Origin: Arachis hypogaea
Lineage: Eukaryota; Streptophyta; Magnoliopsida; Fabales; Fabaceae
Length of the DNA: 64,000 nucleotides
Assembly (NCBI RefSeq): GCF_003086295.3
Contig: NC_092054.1
Span: forward strand, 58,815,546 to 58,879,545
Direction: 5' to 3'
A program made the translations under genes and the position numbers. The stretch's first letter is position 1, and each line of letters starts with the position of its first letter. The notes beneath the pieces are model-generated. The model saw only the letters and a list, made by a program, of their open reading frames with translations. It was not told where the DNA came from and ran no database searches. Shown here one piece after another: positions 9,806 through 21,550 of the stretch.

Positions 9806-12800
9806 TGTAACACCCCAACTATCAAAATGTCACGCTTCCGGCTGCGCCACTCTGATAGCTCGGGTATGACGACGACTCTTATAATATTTAATACTAAAAT
9901 ACGAGCCTATTTAAAACTTAAACCGAATTCTTCAAAAACATACATTCATATTTACAATATAAGTTGCAATACTCACAGGAATACGTATATATATACATAT
10001 ACATACATATTAATTTACAAGCATCTCATATCAAAATCCTATCCCTCTTACAAAACTTGCAAAGTCAAAGGCGAGGGAAACATAAATACTAAAACAATAC
10101 AGAAATATTGTCTAACAGAAAAGAAGTAAGCTTTTCCGAACTTCGTTGTTCGTAACCTGAAAAAGAAAAGACCTATAGGAAAGTGAGAACATCATCCTCG
10201 AAAGGGTTCTCACTATAGGGTTGCAAAATTACTATAATAGGATACGCGAGATAAAATCGTTACAGTGATTAATAATCGCCTTATGCATCTTTTCAAAAGC
10301 AAAGGTTTACAATAAAGAAAATCTGAAATCTTCTCTAAAAGAGGAAACTGTTCATTTCGTAAAAATTCAAAAGCCTTTCAAAAGATTGATCTATGCTGAA
10401 CTAGATTAGTTTTTCATACTTTTCTAAACCAGAAACATCAACCAAACATGGCCTTCGGCCTACCTCATGATCAATCACGGTCCTAGGCCCAAACAGTCTA
10501 AACAATAACCAATCACCACGGTCCAACAGAATCCCAGTTGCAAACACAAGTAGGAAAGTTCAAGCACAAACAAACAATTACTTCAAGTAGAACAATTAGT
10601 AGTTAACCACAATTAATCACAAAGGAAAACCAAGTACAATATGCACACCCAAACAATGTCACATAGATGCATATGATAAATGCCTGCCCTAATGGTTGAT
10701 GAGTCTCATCTGTCAATTATAAAGCCAACCCGACAAGTCCTGGTAGCTAACCATTGAACTGTCCCTCTGTCGTGCATCCCCAACTCGAGTTATTCACAAT
10801 CATAATCATAATTCACATCTAACACCTTCACTGTGTATATTCACGGGGGCGAGCTCATCTGGAACTTTCACAGTGTTCGGCCACACTTACGACATAGGGT
10901 CAGCAGAGTATCGAGTCTCAACCTGGAGCATGTGGTGGCTAGCCACTGCTTTCACCCAGGGAAACTCGTATCTCAGATAATTGGAAGTGCAACAATCACT
11001 TTATCAATTCAATAACCATTCATATTCATACTCAGCCATCCGGCTCATAACATATTCCACAATCAGCCATAATTCATTGTCATATACAGCCATTCCGGCT
11101 TATAACATAATAACACTTCCACCATCCAACATTATCAAACTCATAAAGTCACTATTCAAGCTATAAGTCACTTTTTCCCAATTTACTTTACTTTGAAATC
11201 AAAAATCAATTCTTTTTGGCCTTGGCTTGACAATTCCCATTCCTCAAATCATTTCAGGCTCATAAGCCACTTTTACTCAAAACAGGTTCCCTTTTTAAAA
11301 CAAAGCCACCCTCGGCATTCTCTTTCCAAAACTTCCAAAAAAAAAAAACCATGGCAATTAAAGATCTCTTCTGAAATATTCAAAATCATCCATCCAAAAA
11401 CAAGATTTTGTAACAAAAGTTCCTTGGCAGAGTCTCAAGTCTTTAGGGGAGAATAACATAACTCATTTCCTCAAGTTCGCTTAAAATCTTTAAAACCTTG
11501 GCTTCCTGATTTGAGTAATAAAAATAGAATCTAAGCCAAACCAAGTCATGTAATCAATTACTCCTTTCAAAACCATTTCTTTTACTTAAACAAAATCAGC
11601 TTCAACTCCATGATTAAATCTAAAGCGTTTCAAACTGCTTAAAAATTGTTTTTGTCTTACAAAAATTCAGAATTCAAAGAGTACATAAATTTTTTTCCCA
11701 AAATATTGTAAAATGAGACTTGTCAATAGACATTCAGGTTTTTTCAAAGTCACTGAAACTCCCCCAATTGAAACCCTCAAGTCAAATTCAAAGACATAAA
11801 CCCTCTTCACATTTAAAATAGCCTTAAAACATAAGTTTCATCTAAATAACTTGCTCCCAAAAGAGATACAATACTTTTCTTAAGAAACAAGACTAAATCA
11901 TAATTTCTTTTTTAATAATTCATTTCAAAAGCATAAGTCATCCCTTTTCTTAACTATTCAAAATAAAATAGTAGAAGTCTTTAACTCATAATTTTCCAAA
12001 TAACATTTCAATAAAGTCTCGGATTCTATCAGAATTTCAGCAGCACCTCCCCTAAAACATGGACTCTGCCACCCTTTCCGAGTCCCATCCAAACTATTCC
12101 ACAACCCTCTTTAAAGGGTCCGAAACCAAATCAGCTCAAAATCCAACTGAATCCAAAGATACATTCCATTTTCATATTTCAAGAAAACCAAATCAAACTC
12201 AAGTCAATTTCCAAAGAAGTAAACTTGATTTCAAAGCTTTAAAGAAGTGACTTTAAAGAAACACTTCAAAACTGTCTGTTTCACAAAACCAAATAATAAT
12301 CAAATCAACCAAGCATTCATGTTCGTCCAAAACAACCATCACATAAGACTTATACAATCACTCAAGTATACATTTTTACCACATAATATCCGTATATAAT
12401 AATTCCAATTTGTAAAATATGTTTTTCTGAAAAGGCCTCTACCTCGATAAATTGAAACCATAACCCAAAAGCCTCTTAGAAAGCCTTTCGTCTCGACCCA
12501 AAATCAACAGCAGCTTCAAAGCAAGGCCCCACACACTTTCGCAGCAGCATAAACATCTCTAAATCACAACAAGCAACCTCATTTACTAAATCCAAAGAAC
12601 CTTAATATCGTAAAAGCTTTAATACACGTATAGAACACTAACGTGGGGATTTTCGAAACATAAATACCTACTGAAATGACAAAACGAGGCAGCTGCAAAC
12701 TCCGAGCATGAAATGCACGCATGAATACACAACCCTATGACGGACAATGCCGCAACGCCTCAGTATAAGTTTACAGAGCAACGACAAAAGGCCTTTCGAC

Positions 12801-13148
12801 TAAAAAATGCTTACCAATACAGAGGACTCGGCAGCTGTTTCCGGTGATAGAGGTGGCGGAGGCAAGGTGCGGCGACATCTAGTGGCTCTTCATCCCTCCA
12901 CGCGACCAAGGCGGCAGCTGCAGCAACATTCAGTGACTACAGTATTTCCAAAATTCAAAAAGGACCAAAGATAATAACAAAACCCTTACCGGCAGTGGTT
13001 TTTCGGCGACGCAGCAGCATTCTTCGATGGTAGATGCAGTGTAGCAGCTCAAAACGCAAGCAGCAGCAGCGGCCTGAACCCTTTTTCTAACGGCGGTTTG
13101 GCTTACCATCATCAGCAGTAGTGAGCTCAGATGGTGGTAGTGGCGAGC
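9806..13148 (-). repeat. LTR of Element 2, main part
   Basis: It starts TGTAACACCCC. It contains the moderately conserved block with GGTTCTCACTATAGGG near 10205-10220, and a region near 10680-10790 that I associate with Tekay-type LTRs. The right 300 bases become rich in GGCGGC/GCAGC. No coding sequence is supported. Confidence 0.6.
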
Positions 13149-14826
13149 TGGTGCACGAAATTGCGATCATCAACAATGGCGCCAAAGACTTGGTGCTCTC
13201 AAACGTGAATCACACTTTGTCACAACTTCTCACAACTAACCAGCAAGTGCACTGGGTCGTCCAAGTAATAAACCTTACATGAGTAAGGGTCGATCCCACG
13301 GAGATTGTCGGCTTGAAGCAAGCTATGGTCACCTTGTAAATCTCAGTCAGGCGAGTTCAGATGGTTATAGAGAATTGATAATTAAAACATAATTAAAATA
13401 TAAACTAGGATAGAGATACTTATGTAATTCATTGGTGAAAATTTCAGATAAGCGTATAGAGATGCTTTCGTTCCTCCTGAACCTCTGCTTTCCTGCTGTC
13501 TTCATCCAATCATTCATACTCCTTTCCATGGCAAGCTGTATGTCGGGCATCACCGTTGTCAATGGCTACATCCCGTCCTCTCAGTGAAAATGGTCCAATG
13601 CGCTATCACTGAATGGCTAATCATCTGTCGATTCTCGATCATATTGGAATAGGATTCAGTGATCCTTTTGCGTCTGTCACTACGCCCAGCACTCGCGAGT
13701 TTGAAGCTCGTCACAGCCACCCCTTCCCAGATCTTACTCGGAATACCACAGACAAGGTTTAGACTTTCCGGATCTCAGGAATGGCCGTTCATAGATTCTA
13801 ACTTATACCACAAAGATTCTAATATCTCGGACTCGGTCCCCTGTATTAGATACCTAAGAGATACTCATTCTATCTCATCTTCATGTAGAATGGAAGTGGT
13901 TGTCAGGCACGCGTTCATAGGTGAGAATGGTGATGAGCGTCACATAATCATCACATTCATCATGTTCTTGGGTGCGAATGAATATCTTAGAATAGGAATA
14001 AGCTTGAATTGAATAGAAAAACAATAGTACTTTGCATTAATTCATGAGGAACAGCAGAGCTCCACACCTTAATCTTTGGTGTGTAGAAACTCTACCATTG
14101 AAAATACATAAGTGATAATGGTCCAGGCATGGCCGAATGGCTAGCCCCCATAAAGGTCAAAGATAGCATAAAACTGATCAAAATATGATAGATTCTAAAT
14201 ACAATAATAAAAAGTTCTATTTATACTAAACTAGTTACTAGGGTTTACAGAAATGAGTAAATGATGCAGAAATCCACTTCCGGGGCCCACTTGGTGTGTG
14301 CTTGGGCTGAGCATTGAAGCTTTCACGTGTAGAGGTCTTCCTTGGAGTTAAACGCCAGTTTGTAACCTGTTTCTGGCGTTTAACTCTACTTTTCAACCTG
14401 TTTCTGGCGTTTAACTCCAGAATAGGGCAGAGAGCTGGCGTTGAACGCCAGTTTGCGTCACCTAAACTCAGGAAAAGTATGGACTATTATATATTGCTGG
14501 AAAGCCCTGGATGTCTACTTTCCAACGCAATTGAGAGCGAACCATTTGGATTTCTGTAGCTTCAGAAAATCCACTTTGAGTACAGGGAGGTCAGAATCCA
14601 ACAGCATCTGCAGTCCTTTGTCAACCTCTGAATCAGATTTTTGCTCAAGTCCCTCAATTTCAGCCAGAAATTACCTGAAATCACAGAAAAACACACAAAA
14701 TCATAGTAAAGTCCAGAATTGTGATTTTTAATTAAAAACTAATAAAAATATACTAAAAACTAACTAAATTATACTAAAAACTATGTAAAAACAATGCCAA
14801 AAAGCGTATAAATTATCCGCTCATCA
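13149..14826 (-). mobile_element. Solo LTR of the FIDEL-like family, inserted in Element 2's LTR
   Basis: It starts TGGTGCACGAAATTG and ends CCGCTCATCA, 1678 bases, complete in reverse orientation. The flanking 5-base TSD is CGAGC at 13144-13148 and 14827-14831. It has no internal region. Confidence 0.92.
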
Positions 14827-14831
14827 CGAGC

Positions 14832-15252
14832 CCTAGAGTCGGCGACCACCACGGTGACAGTAGCGATGGCAGCAACACTTCTTTTCTCTCTGGCTATCGT
14901 GTCCTCTCTGTGAGCTCCTCTCACACTTCGGATTCTTCTCAAGCGACGGCGGCGTCCTCCATTAATGTCGTCAAGGCACGACGGTGATGCCAGGTTGAGA
15001 CGGAACGGTGATGGCGAAGGCTCCTCCTTCCTCGCGTGTCTCCTCTCTGTTCACAAACCTCCCGTGGCAGCGACGATGAAGACCTCGACGGCGGTGATGA
15101 AGCAGGCTCCGACGGCACACGGTCTCCTTCCTCCTCCTCTCTTCAATCGCGTTGCTCCCTCTCTCCACAGTGACAACGCGTGTGGCAGTTCAATGGCAAA
15201 CCGGCAGCAAGGTGCGGCTCCAGGGGTGGCAATGCATGCGATGACGGCTTAG
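14832..15252 (-). repeat. LTR of Element 2, end part
   Basis: This GC-rich continuation of the interrupted LTR (CGACGG/GGCGGC-rich) runs up to the junction with Element 3 gag at about 15253. The 95-codon open frame on the + strand (14965-15252) is probably just a consequence of GC-rich composition. The exact LTR end is uncertain. Confidence 0.5.
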
Positions 15253-15964
15253 CCAAAAATTCCTTGCCAGATTCTCCATTCAGAAGGACAAAGCCAAACA
15301 CACCCCGAGCTTATTAGGGATCAAGCAAGGAGAGCGGGAAAGTCTTCGCAATTACATGGAAAGATTCAACAAAGCATGTCTGGACATACAAATTCTACCA
15401 ACAGAAGCAACCATCATGGGTCTCATCAATGGCCTAAGAGAAGGACCCTTTAGCCACTCCATATCAAAAAGGCATCCGACATCCCTGAACGAGGTACATG
15501 AGCGAGCAGAAAAGTACATTAACATGGAGGAAAACTCACGACTAGGAGAGACCTCCAAATCTGGATTCTCCTACCCATCCAGGGACAAGGACAAAGAGTC
15601 CAAGAAGAAATAAGATCAACCCAGTGGGAAGCCGAGAAAATACCACAACTACATCCCTCTTCGGGTGTCCCTTGTAGATGTTTACCGAGAAATATGCAAC
15701 ACTGAGAAGATCCCTCCACCTCGTCCAATCAAAAGCAAAAAAGGAGGGGGAAATCGGATAGAGTACTATGAGTACCATCGAATTTACGGACATCCCACTA
15801 ATGAATGCTTCGACCAGAAGAATATCATAGAGAAATTGGCAAGAGAAGGTCGACTAGATCGGTACTTAGCTAACAAGACGGATGAACCAAGAAAAAGAAG
15901 GAGGGATGAAGAGGTCAGACGAACTGAACGACCACCTCACACCCTGAGAGACATGTCCACATGA
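15253..15964 (+). pseudogene. Gag of Element 3, truncated and interrupted
   Basis: It enters mid-protein (FLARFSIQKDKAKHTPSLLG near 15263-15320), the typical central gag domain. It continues past an in-frame TAA at 15611-15613 to the TGA at 15962-15964. A zinc knuckle region lies near 15768-15815 (EYHRIYGHPTNEC), but the first cysteine is tyrosine (YYEYH), so one zinc ligand is lost. Gag forms the virus-like particle and binds the element RNA. The N-terminal half is missing at the junction with Element 2. Confidence 0.8.
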
Positions 15965-17345
15965 TAAATAGAGCATTCGCAGGAGGAGGAATCTCTAAAT
16001 CTTCTCGCAAAAGACACCTTAAAGAAGTATATCATGTCGGGGAAGGAGAGAGGTCAACCGACCTCCCCACAATTACCTTTACTAAAGAAGATGCAACAGG
16101 TGTCATCCCGGGACACGATGATCCCATGGTCATTACTATCATATTGGCCAACGCTAATCTTCACAGGACACTAGTAGACCAAGGAAGCTCTGCGGACATC
16201 TTGTTCAAATCCGCCTTCGACAAACTGGGCTTACAAGAAAAAGAGCTCTGAGCCTATCCGAATAGCTTATTCAGGTTGGGAGATACTCCAATCCAACCAC
16301 TTGGATATATCTCACTACATACAAACTTTGGAAAGGGAACCCGGTCAAGGACATTCAATATAGACTACATAGTAGTCGACGTGAGCTCAGCCTACAATGC
16401 CTTAATAGGTCGGACAACATTAAACCAGCTCGCAGCAGTAGTTTCAACTCCACATCTATGTATGAAGTTCCCAACTCCGGAAGGGATCGCTATGATAAAA
16501 GGAGACCAAAAAATTGTGTGACACTGTTACAATGAATGTCTGAACCTCAAAGGCAACTCTAAAGGAGAGGAAGTCAACACCATTGAACTCGGGAGAGTTT
16601 GAGCTCGCGAAGAATCCCGCCCACAACCTGAAAGTGAGACTGAAGAGGTCCAAATCGGTGATGCTCAGAATAAAATGACAAATATGGGGGGAACCTTGAA
16701 AAGAGACCTGAAGGAGTCTCTGATACAATTCCTAATAGAGAATGCCGATCTCTTTGCATGGAAGGCCGCAGACATGCCCGGCATAGATCCCAACCTAATG
16801 TGCCACAAACTGGCGGTATACCCAGGATCTCGGCCAATGCAGCAGAAGCGTAGGAAGCTCAGACCAGAAAAGTCCCAAGCTGTGGAAGAGCAGGTACAAG
16901 CCTTACTGGAGGTAGGATTCATAAGAGAAGTCAAATACCCACTATGGCTAGCCAATGTTGTCTTGGGAAAGAAGTCAAATGGGAAGTGGCGGATGTGCAC
17001 TGACTACACCGACCTCAATAAAGCTTGCCCAAAAGATCCCTACCCACTACCAAGTATAGACGCTCTAGTGGATGCATCTTTGGGATACAAGTACCTCAAC
17101 TTCATGGATGCTTATTCCGGATACAACCAAATCCCGATGTATCCACCCGACCAAGAAAAGACCTCGTTCTTAACTCCCAAAGCAAATTACTGCTACATCG
17201 TCATGCCGTTCGGACTCAAGAACGCTAGAGCTACCTACCAAAGATTAATGAATAAAGTCTTCACAGAACACATCGGGAAACTGATGGAGGTCTACGTCGA
17301 CGATATGCTGGTAAAAACAAAAAGTGAGGAATCCTTGTTGACCAA
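15961..17345 (+). pseudogene. Protease and first part of reverse transcriptase of Element 3
   Basis: The frame contains an aspartic protease-like domain with DQGSSADIL near 16168-16200. RT follows from about 16840: WRMCTDYTDLN near 16990, FMDAYSGYNQI near 17104, MPFGLKNA near 17203-17226 and the catalytic YVDD near 17293-17305. Three in-frame TGA codons occur at 16249-16251, 16519-16521 and 16600-16602. The gene stops at 17345, where Element 4 is inserted after ACCAA, and resumes at 43366 in the same protein. It lies in a different frame from gag, overlapping it by four bases. Confidence 0.88.
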
Positions 17346-17521
17346 TGATGAGAGAACTTTTGCGTGGTCTAGAAAATTGTAGATAAATCCTCGTTGCAAG
17401 TATAGTTTCTAAACCTTCAAAAGTCCTTTCATACAAATGTTTTGGGTGTCAGAGGTAACAAACCCCTTTTAAAAATTGTTAACCGAGTATTCAAACCTCG
17501 GGTCATCTTCTCAAGGAACTG
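17346..17521 (-). repeat. Left LTR of Element 4, first part
   Basis: This 176-base piece matches 41923-42044 of the right LTR from AAGTATAG onward. It is interrupted at AACTG (17517-17521) by Element 5 and resumes at 27427. Its first 52 bases have no counterpart in the right LTR, which is truncated there. Confidence 0.85.
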
Positions 17522-19212
17522 TGGTGCGCAGAAATTGTGATTACACTTTAATTATATAAAATTCATCGCTCTTTCTTTCCCTGGTAATGGCGCCAAAAAC
17601 ATGATGCCAATACCATGGTTCACAACTTCGCACAACTAACCAGCAAGTGCACTGGGTCGTCCAAGTAATACCTTACGTGAGTAAGGGTCGAATCCCACGG
17701 AGATTGTTGGTATGAAGTAAGCTATGGTCATCTTATAAATCTCAGTCAGGCGGATATAAAATAGTGATGGAGTTTTCGAAATTAAATAATAAAAGAGGGA
17801 TAGAAATACTTATGTAATTCATTGGTGAGAATTTCAGATAAGCGAATAGAGATGCTTTCTTTCCTCTGAACCTCTGCTTTCCTGCTATCTTCATCCAATC
17901 AGTCTTACTTCTTTCCATGGCTGGCTTTATGTAATGCATCACCATTGTCAATGGCTACTTTCGGTCTTCTCTCGGGAAAATGATCCAAATGCCCTGTCAC
18001 TACACGGCTAATCGTCTGGAGGCATCACCCTTGTCAATGGTTTACATCCTATCCTCTCAGTGAAAATGGTCAACGCACCCTGTCACAGCACGGCTATTCA
18101 TCTGTCGGTTCTCGATCATGCTGGAATAGGATTTACTATCCTTTTGCGTTCTGTCGCTACGCCCAGCAATCGCGAGTTTGAAGCTCGTCACAGTCATTCA
18201 ATCATTGAATCCTACCCGGAATACCACAGACAAGGTTTAGACCTTCCGAATTCTCTTGAATGCCGCCATCATTCTAGCTTACACCACGAAGATTCTGATT
18301 AAGAGATCTAAGAGATACTCATTCAGTCGAAGGTATAACGGAAGTGGTTGTCAGGCACGCGTTCATAGGGAATGATGATGATTGTCACGTTCATCACATT
18401 CAGGTTGAAGAGCGAATGAATATCTTAGAAGCGAAGTAAGATGAATTAAATAGAAAACAGTAGTACTTTGCATTAATCTTTGAGGAACAGCAGAGCTCCA
18501 CACCTTAATCTATGGAGTGTAGAAACTCTACCGTTAAAAATACATAAGTGAAAGGTCCAGGCATGGCCGAATGGCCAGCCCCTCTGATCTAACAACCAGG
18601 CGTCCAAAGATGTCTAATACAATAGTAAAAGGTCATATTTATAATAAACTAGTCACTAGGGTTTACAGAAATAAGTAATTGATGCATAAATCCACTTCCG
18701 GGGCCCACTTGGTGTGTGCTTGGGCTGAGCTTGAGTGTTGCACGTGTAGAGGTCCTTCTTGGAGTTGAACGCCAGTATTTGTGCCAGTTTGGGCGCTGGA
18801 CGCCAGAATTGGGCAGAGAGCTGGCGTTGAACGCCAGTTTGCGTCATCTATTCTTGGCCAAAGTATGGACTATTATATATTGCTGGAAAGCCCTGGATGT
18901 CTACTTTCCAACGCAATCAGAAGCGCGCCATTTTGAGTTCTGTAGCTCCAGAAAATCCACTTTGAGTGCAGGGAGGTCAGAATCCAACAGCATCAGCAGT
19001 CCTTCTTCAACCTCTGAATCTGATTTTTGCTCAAGTCCCTCAATTTCAGTCAGAAAATACCTGAAATCACAGAAAAACACACAAACTCATAGTAAAGTCC
19101 AGAAATGTGAATTTAACATAAAAACTAATGAAAACATCCCTAAAAGTAACTAGATCCTACTAAAAACATACTAAACACAATGCCAAAAAGCGTATAAATT
19201 ATCCGCTCATCA
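17522..19212 (-). repeat. Left (3') LTR of Element 5
   Basis: It has 1691 bases with TG...CA ends. By eye it differs from the right LTR at roughly two positions per hundred, plus one 31-base deletion near 18792, where GGGCG joins directly to CTGGACGCC. Confidence 0.92.
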
Positions 19213-20353
19213 CAACACCAAACTTAAATTGTTGCTTGTCCCCAAGCAACTGAAAATCAAATAGGATAAAAAGAAGAGAATATACTATAAATTCCAAACT
19301 ATCAATGAAACATAGCTCCAATCAGATGAGCAGGACTTGTAGCTTTTTGCCTCTTGAATAGTTTTGGCATCTCACTTTATCCATTGAGGTTCAGAATGAT
19401 TGGCATCTATAGGAACTCAGAGTTCGGATAGTGTTATTGATTCTCCTAGTTCAGTATGATGATTCTTGAACACAGCTATTTTATGAGTCTTGGCCGTGGC
19501 CCTAAGCACTTTGTTTTCCAGTATTACCACCGGATACATAAATGCCACAGACACATAATTGGGTGAACCTTTTCAGATTGTGACTCAGCTTTGCTAAAGT
19601 CCCCAATTAGAGGTGTCCAGGGTTCTTAAGCACACTCTTTTTTTGCTTTGGACCTTGACTTTAACCGCTCAGTCTCAAGTTTTCACTTGACACCTACACG
19701 CCACAAGCACATGGTTAGGGACAGCTTGGTTTAGCCGCTTAGGCCAGGATTTTATTCCTTTAGGCCCTCCTATCCACTGATGCTCAAAGCCTTGGAATCC
19801 TTTTTATTTGCCCTTGCCTTTTGGTTTTAAGGGTTATTGGCTTTTTGCTCTTGCCTCTTGGTTTTAAGAGCTTTGGCTTTTTCTGCTTGCTTTTTCTTTT
19901 TCTTTCTATTTTTTTTCGCCCATTTTTTTCTCTGCAAGCTTTGTTCTTTGCTGCTTTTTCTTGCTTCAAGAATCATTTTTATGATTTTTCAGATTATCAA
20001 ATAACATGTCTCCTTGTCATCATTCTTTCAAGAGCCAACATATTTAACATTCTTAAACAACAACTTCAAAAGACATATGCACTGTTCAAGCATACATTCA
20101 GAAAACAAGGAGCATTGTCACCACATCAATATAACTAAGCTAAGTTCAAGGATAAATTCAAAACTCATGTACTTCTTGTTCTTTTGAATTAAAACATTTT
20201 TCATTCAAGAGAGGTGATGAATTCATAGGACATTCATAACTTTAAGACAAAGTTACTAACTACTAATGATCATGTAATGAAGACACAAACATAGATAAGC
20301 ACATAACATAGAAAACGAAAAACAGAAGAAATAAGAACAAGAAATGAATCCAC
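19213..20353 (-). other. 3' noncoding tail of Element 5
   Basis: It starts CAACACCAAACTTAAATTG next to the LTR and matches, in reverse, the tail of Element 1 (3461-4515). No gene is seen; the weak open frames are low-complexity. Confidence 0.65.
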
Positions 20354-20733
20354 CTTAGTGATGGTGGCGTTTCCTTCTTGAGGAACCAAAGATGTCCTTG
20401 AGCTCTTCTATGTCTCTTCCTTGTCTTTGTTGCTCCTCCCTCATTGCTTTTTGATCTTCTCTTATTTCATGAAGGATGATGGAGTGCTCTTGATGTTTCA
20501 CCCTTAATTGTCCTATGTTGGAACTTAATTCTCCTAGGGAGGTATTGATTTGCTCCTAATATTTATGTGGAGGGAAGTGCATCCCCTGAGGTATCTCAGG
20601 GATCTCTTGATTTGCAGCCACATGTTCTACCACTGAGCTATAGACCCTTGAGATGAATCTTTCTATCTCCCATGACTCGGAGGTGGAAGCCTTTGTCTTC
20701 TCTTCCCCTCTTTTAGAGGTTTAGGTGCCATCA
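20354..20733 (-). pseudogene. Env-like gene remnant of Element 5
   Basis: Read on the minus strand it begins with MAPK-like codons near 20731, as the Element 1 env-like protein does. It ends with a coiled-coil-like C-terminus rich in E/Q/R (EEQQRQGRDIEELKDIF, stop at 20354-20356). Stops and frame changes interrupt it, and the central several hundred bases present in Element 1 are missing. It is a deletion derivative that kept both ends. A tRNA-like stretch lies inside it. Confidence 0.6.
20598..20647 (-). other. tRNA-Cys-like 5' half inside the env-like remnant
   Basis: The minus strand from 20647 to 20598 reads like the first 50 bases of a plant tRNA-Cys: acceptor GGGTCTA, then TAGCTCAGTGGTAGA, then an anticodon loop CTGCAAA with GCA. 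A 5-base stem (CCTGA/TCAGG) follows where the T-arm would be. The T-loop is degenerate and the 3' acceptor strand does not pair, so it is not a functional tRNA. The same bases also read as env-like protein. Confidence 0.45.
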
Positions 20734-21074
20734 ATGGTAATGGAAAAACAAAAAGCTTATGCTTTTACCATACCAAACTTAGAATGTTGCTCGCCCTCGA
20801 GCAAAAGAAGAAGGAATAGAAGAAGAAGAAGAAGATATGGAGGAGATGGAGGGATGTGTGTATGGATGTGAGTGGTGAATGGAAAACAGAAGGGATGGTC
20901 CTGAATGGAGAGAGAGAGGGTGAGGTGGGTAGGGATCCTGTGGGATTCACAGATCCTGAGATGATCCTGTGGTGTCCACAAATCTTGAGGTGATCCTGTG
21001 GTGTCCACAGATCTGGAGGTGTCAAGGATTTACATCCCTGCACTCATTAGGCATGTAAAATGCCCTTGCACACA

Positions 21075-21350
21075 ACTCTGGGCGTTCAGCGCCAGGTTGG
21101 TGCCCATTTTGGGCATTCAACGCCCATTTGTTGCCATTTCTGGCGTTGAATGCCAGAACCATGCTTGTTCTGGGCGTTTAGCGCCAGGATGCTGCCCATT
21201 TTGGGCGTTCAGCGCCAGCTCCTCTCCAGGGTGCAATTCTAGCGTTCAGCGCCCAGATGATGCCCATTTTGGGCGTTCAGCGCCCAGATACTACCCATTT
21301 TGGGCGTTCAGCACCAGAACCATGCTCTGTTCTGGCGTTGAACGCCAGGC
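21075..21350. repeat. GGGCGTTCAGCGCCAG inverted-repeat cluster of Element 5
   Basis: About ten units of GGGCGTT-C-A/GCGCC(C)AG occur, each a short inverted repeat, at 15-50 base spacing. They occupy the position corresponding to the GGCGTTTAACGCC cluster of Element 1 (1500-1795). The motif AAAGAAGCGCTT/GGAGGCAACC lies just beside them at 21489-21515 (minus sense). Confidence 0.75.
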
Positions 21351-21550
21351 AGATGCTTCCTCCAGGGTGTGATTTTTCTTCTGCTGTTTTTGATTCCGTT
21401 TTCAATTTTTATATTTATTTTGTGACTCCACATGATCATGAACCTATAAAGACATATAACCAAGAAAAATATAGTTAGATAAAAATTGGGTTGCCTCCTA
21501 ACAAGCGCTTCTTTAATGTCAATAGCTTGACAGTGGGCTCTCATGGAGCC

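Larger units (their letters stand above)
7744..15252 (-). mobile_element. Element 2: gypsy element with long Tekay/Del-type LTR, partial
   Basis: Read on the minus strand this is one LTR (15252 down to 9806) followed by a primer-binding site (9802-9791) and about 2 kb of leader. It is then cut off by Element 1 at 7743. The LTR starts TGTAACACCCC on the + strand. Removing the solo LTR inside it leaves about 3.8 kb, in the range of Tekay/Del LTRs. Gag and pol would lie left of the window. Its right edge abuts Element 3 gag at about 15253, but I could not identify a TSD there. Confidence 0.65.

Noticed and set aside
14965..15252. 95-codon open frame in GC-rich DNA
   Set aside because: It lies in LTR sequence, has biased A/G/R composition and an overlapping open frame on the other strand; it is explained by base composition.
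20598..20647. A functional tRNA-Cys gene
   Set aside because: The T-loop is degenerate and the 3' acceptor strand does not pair with the 5' strand. Kept only as a tRNA-like feature.
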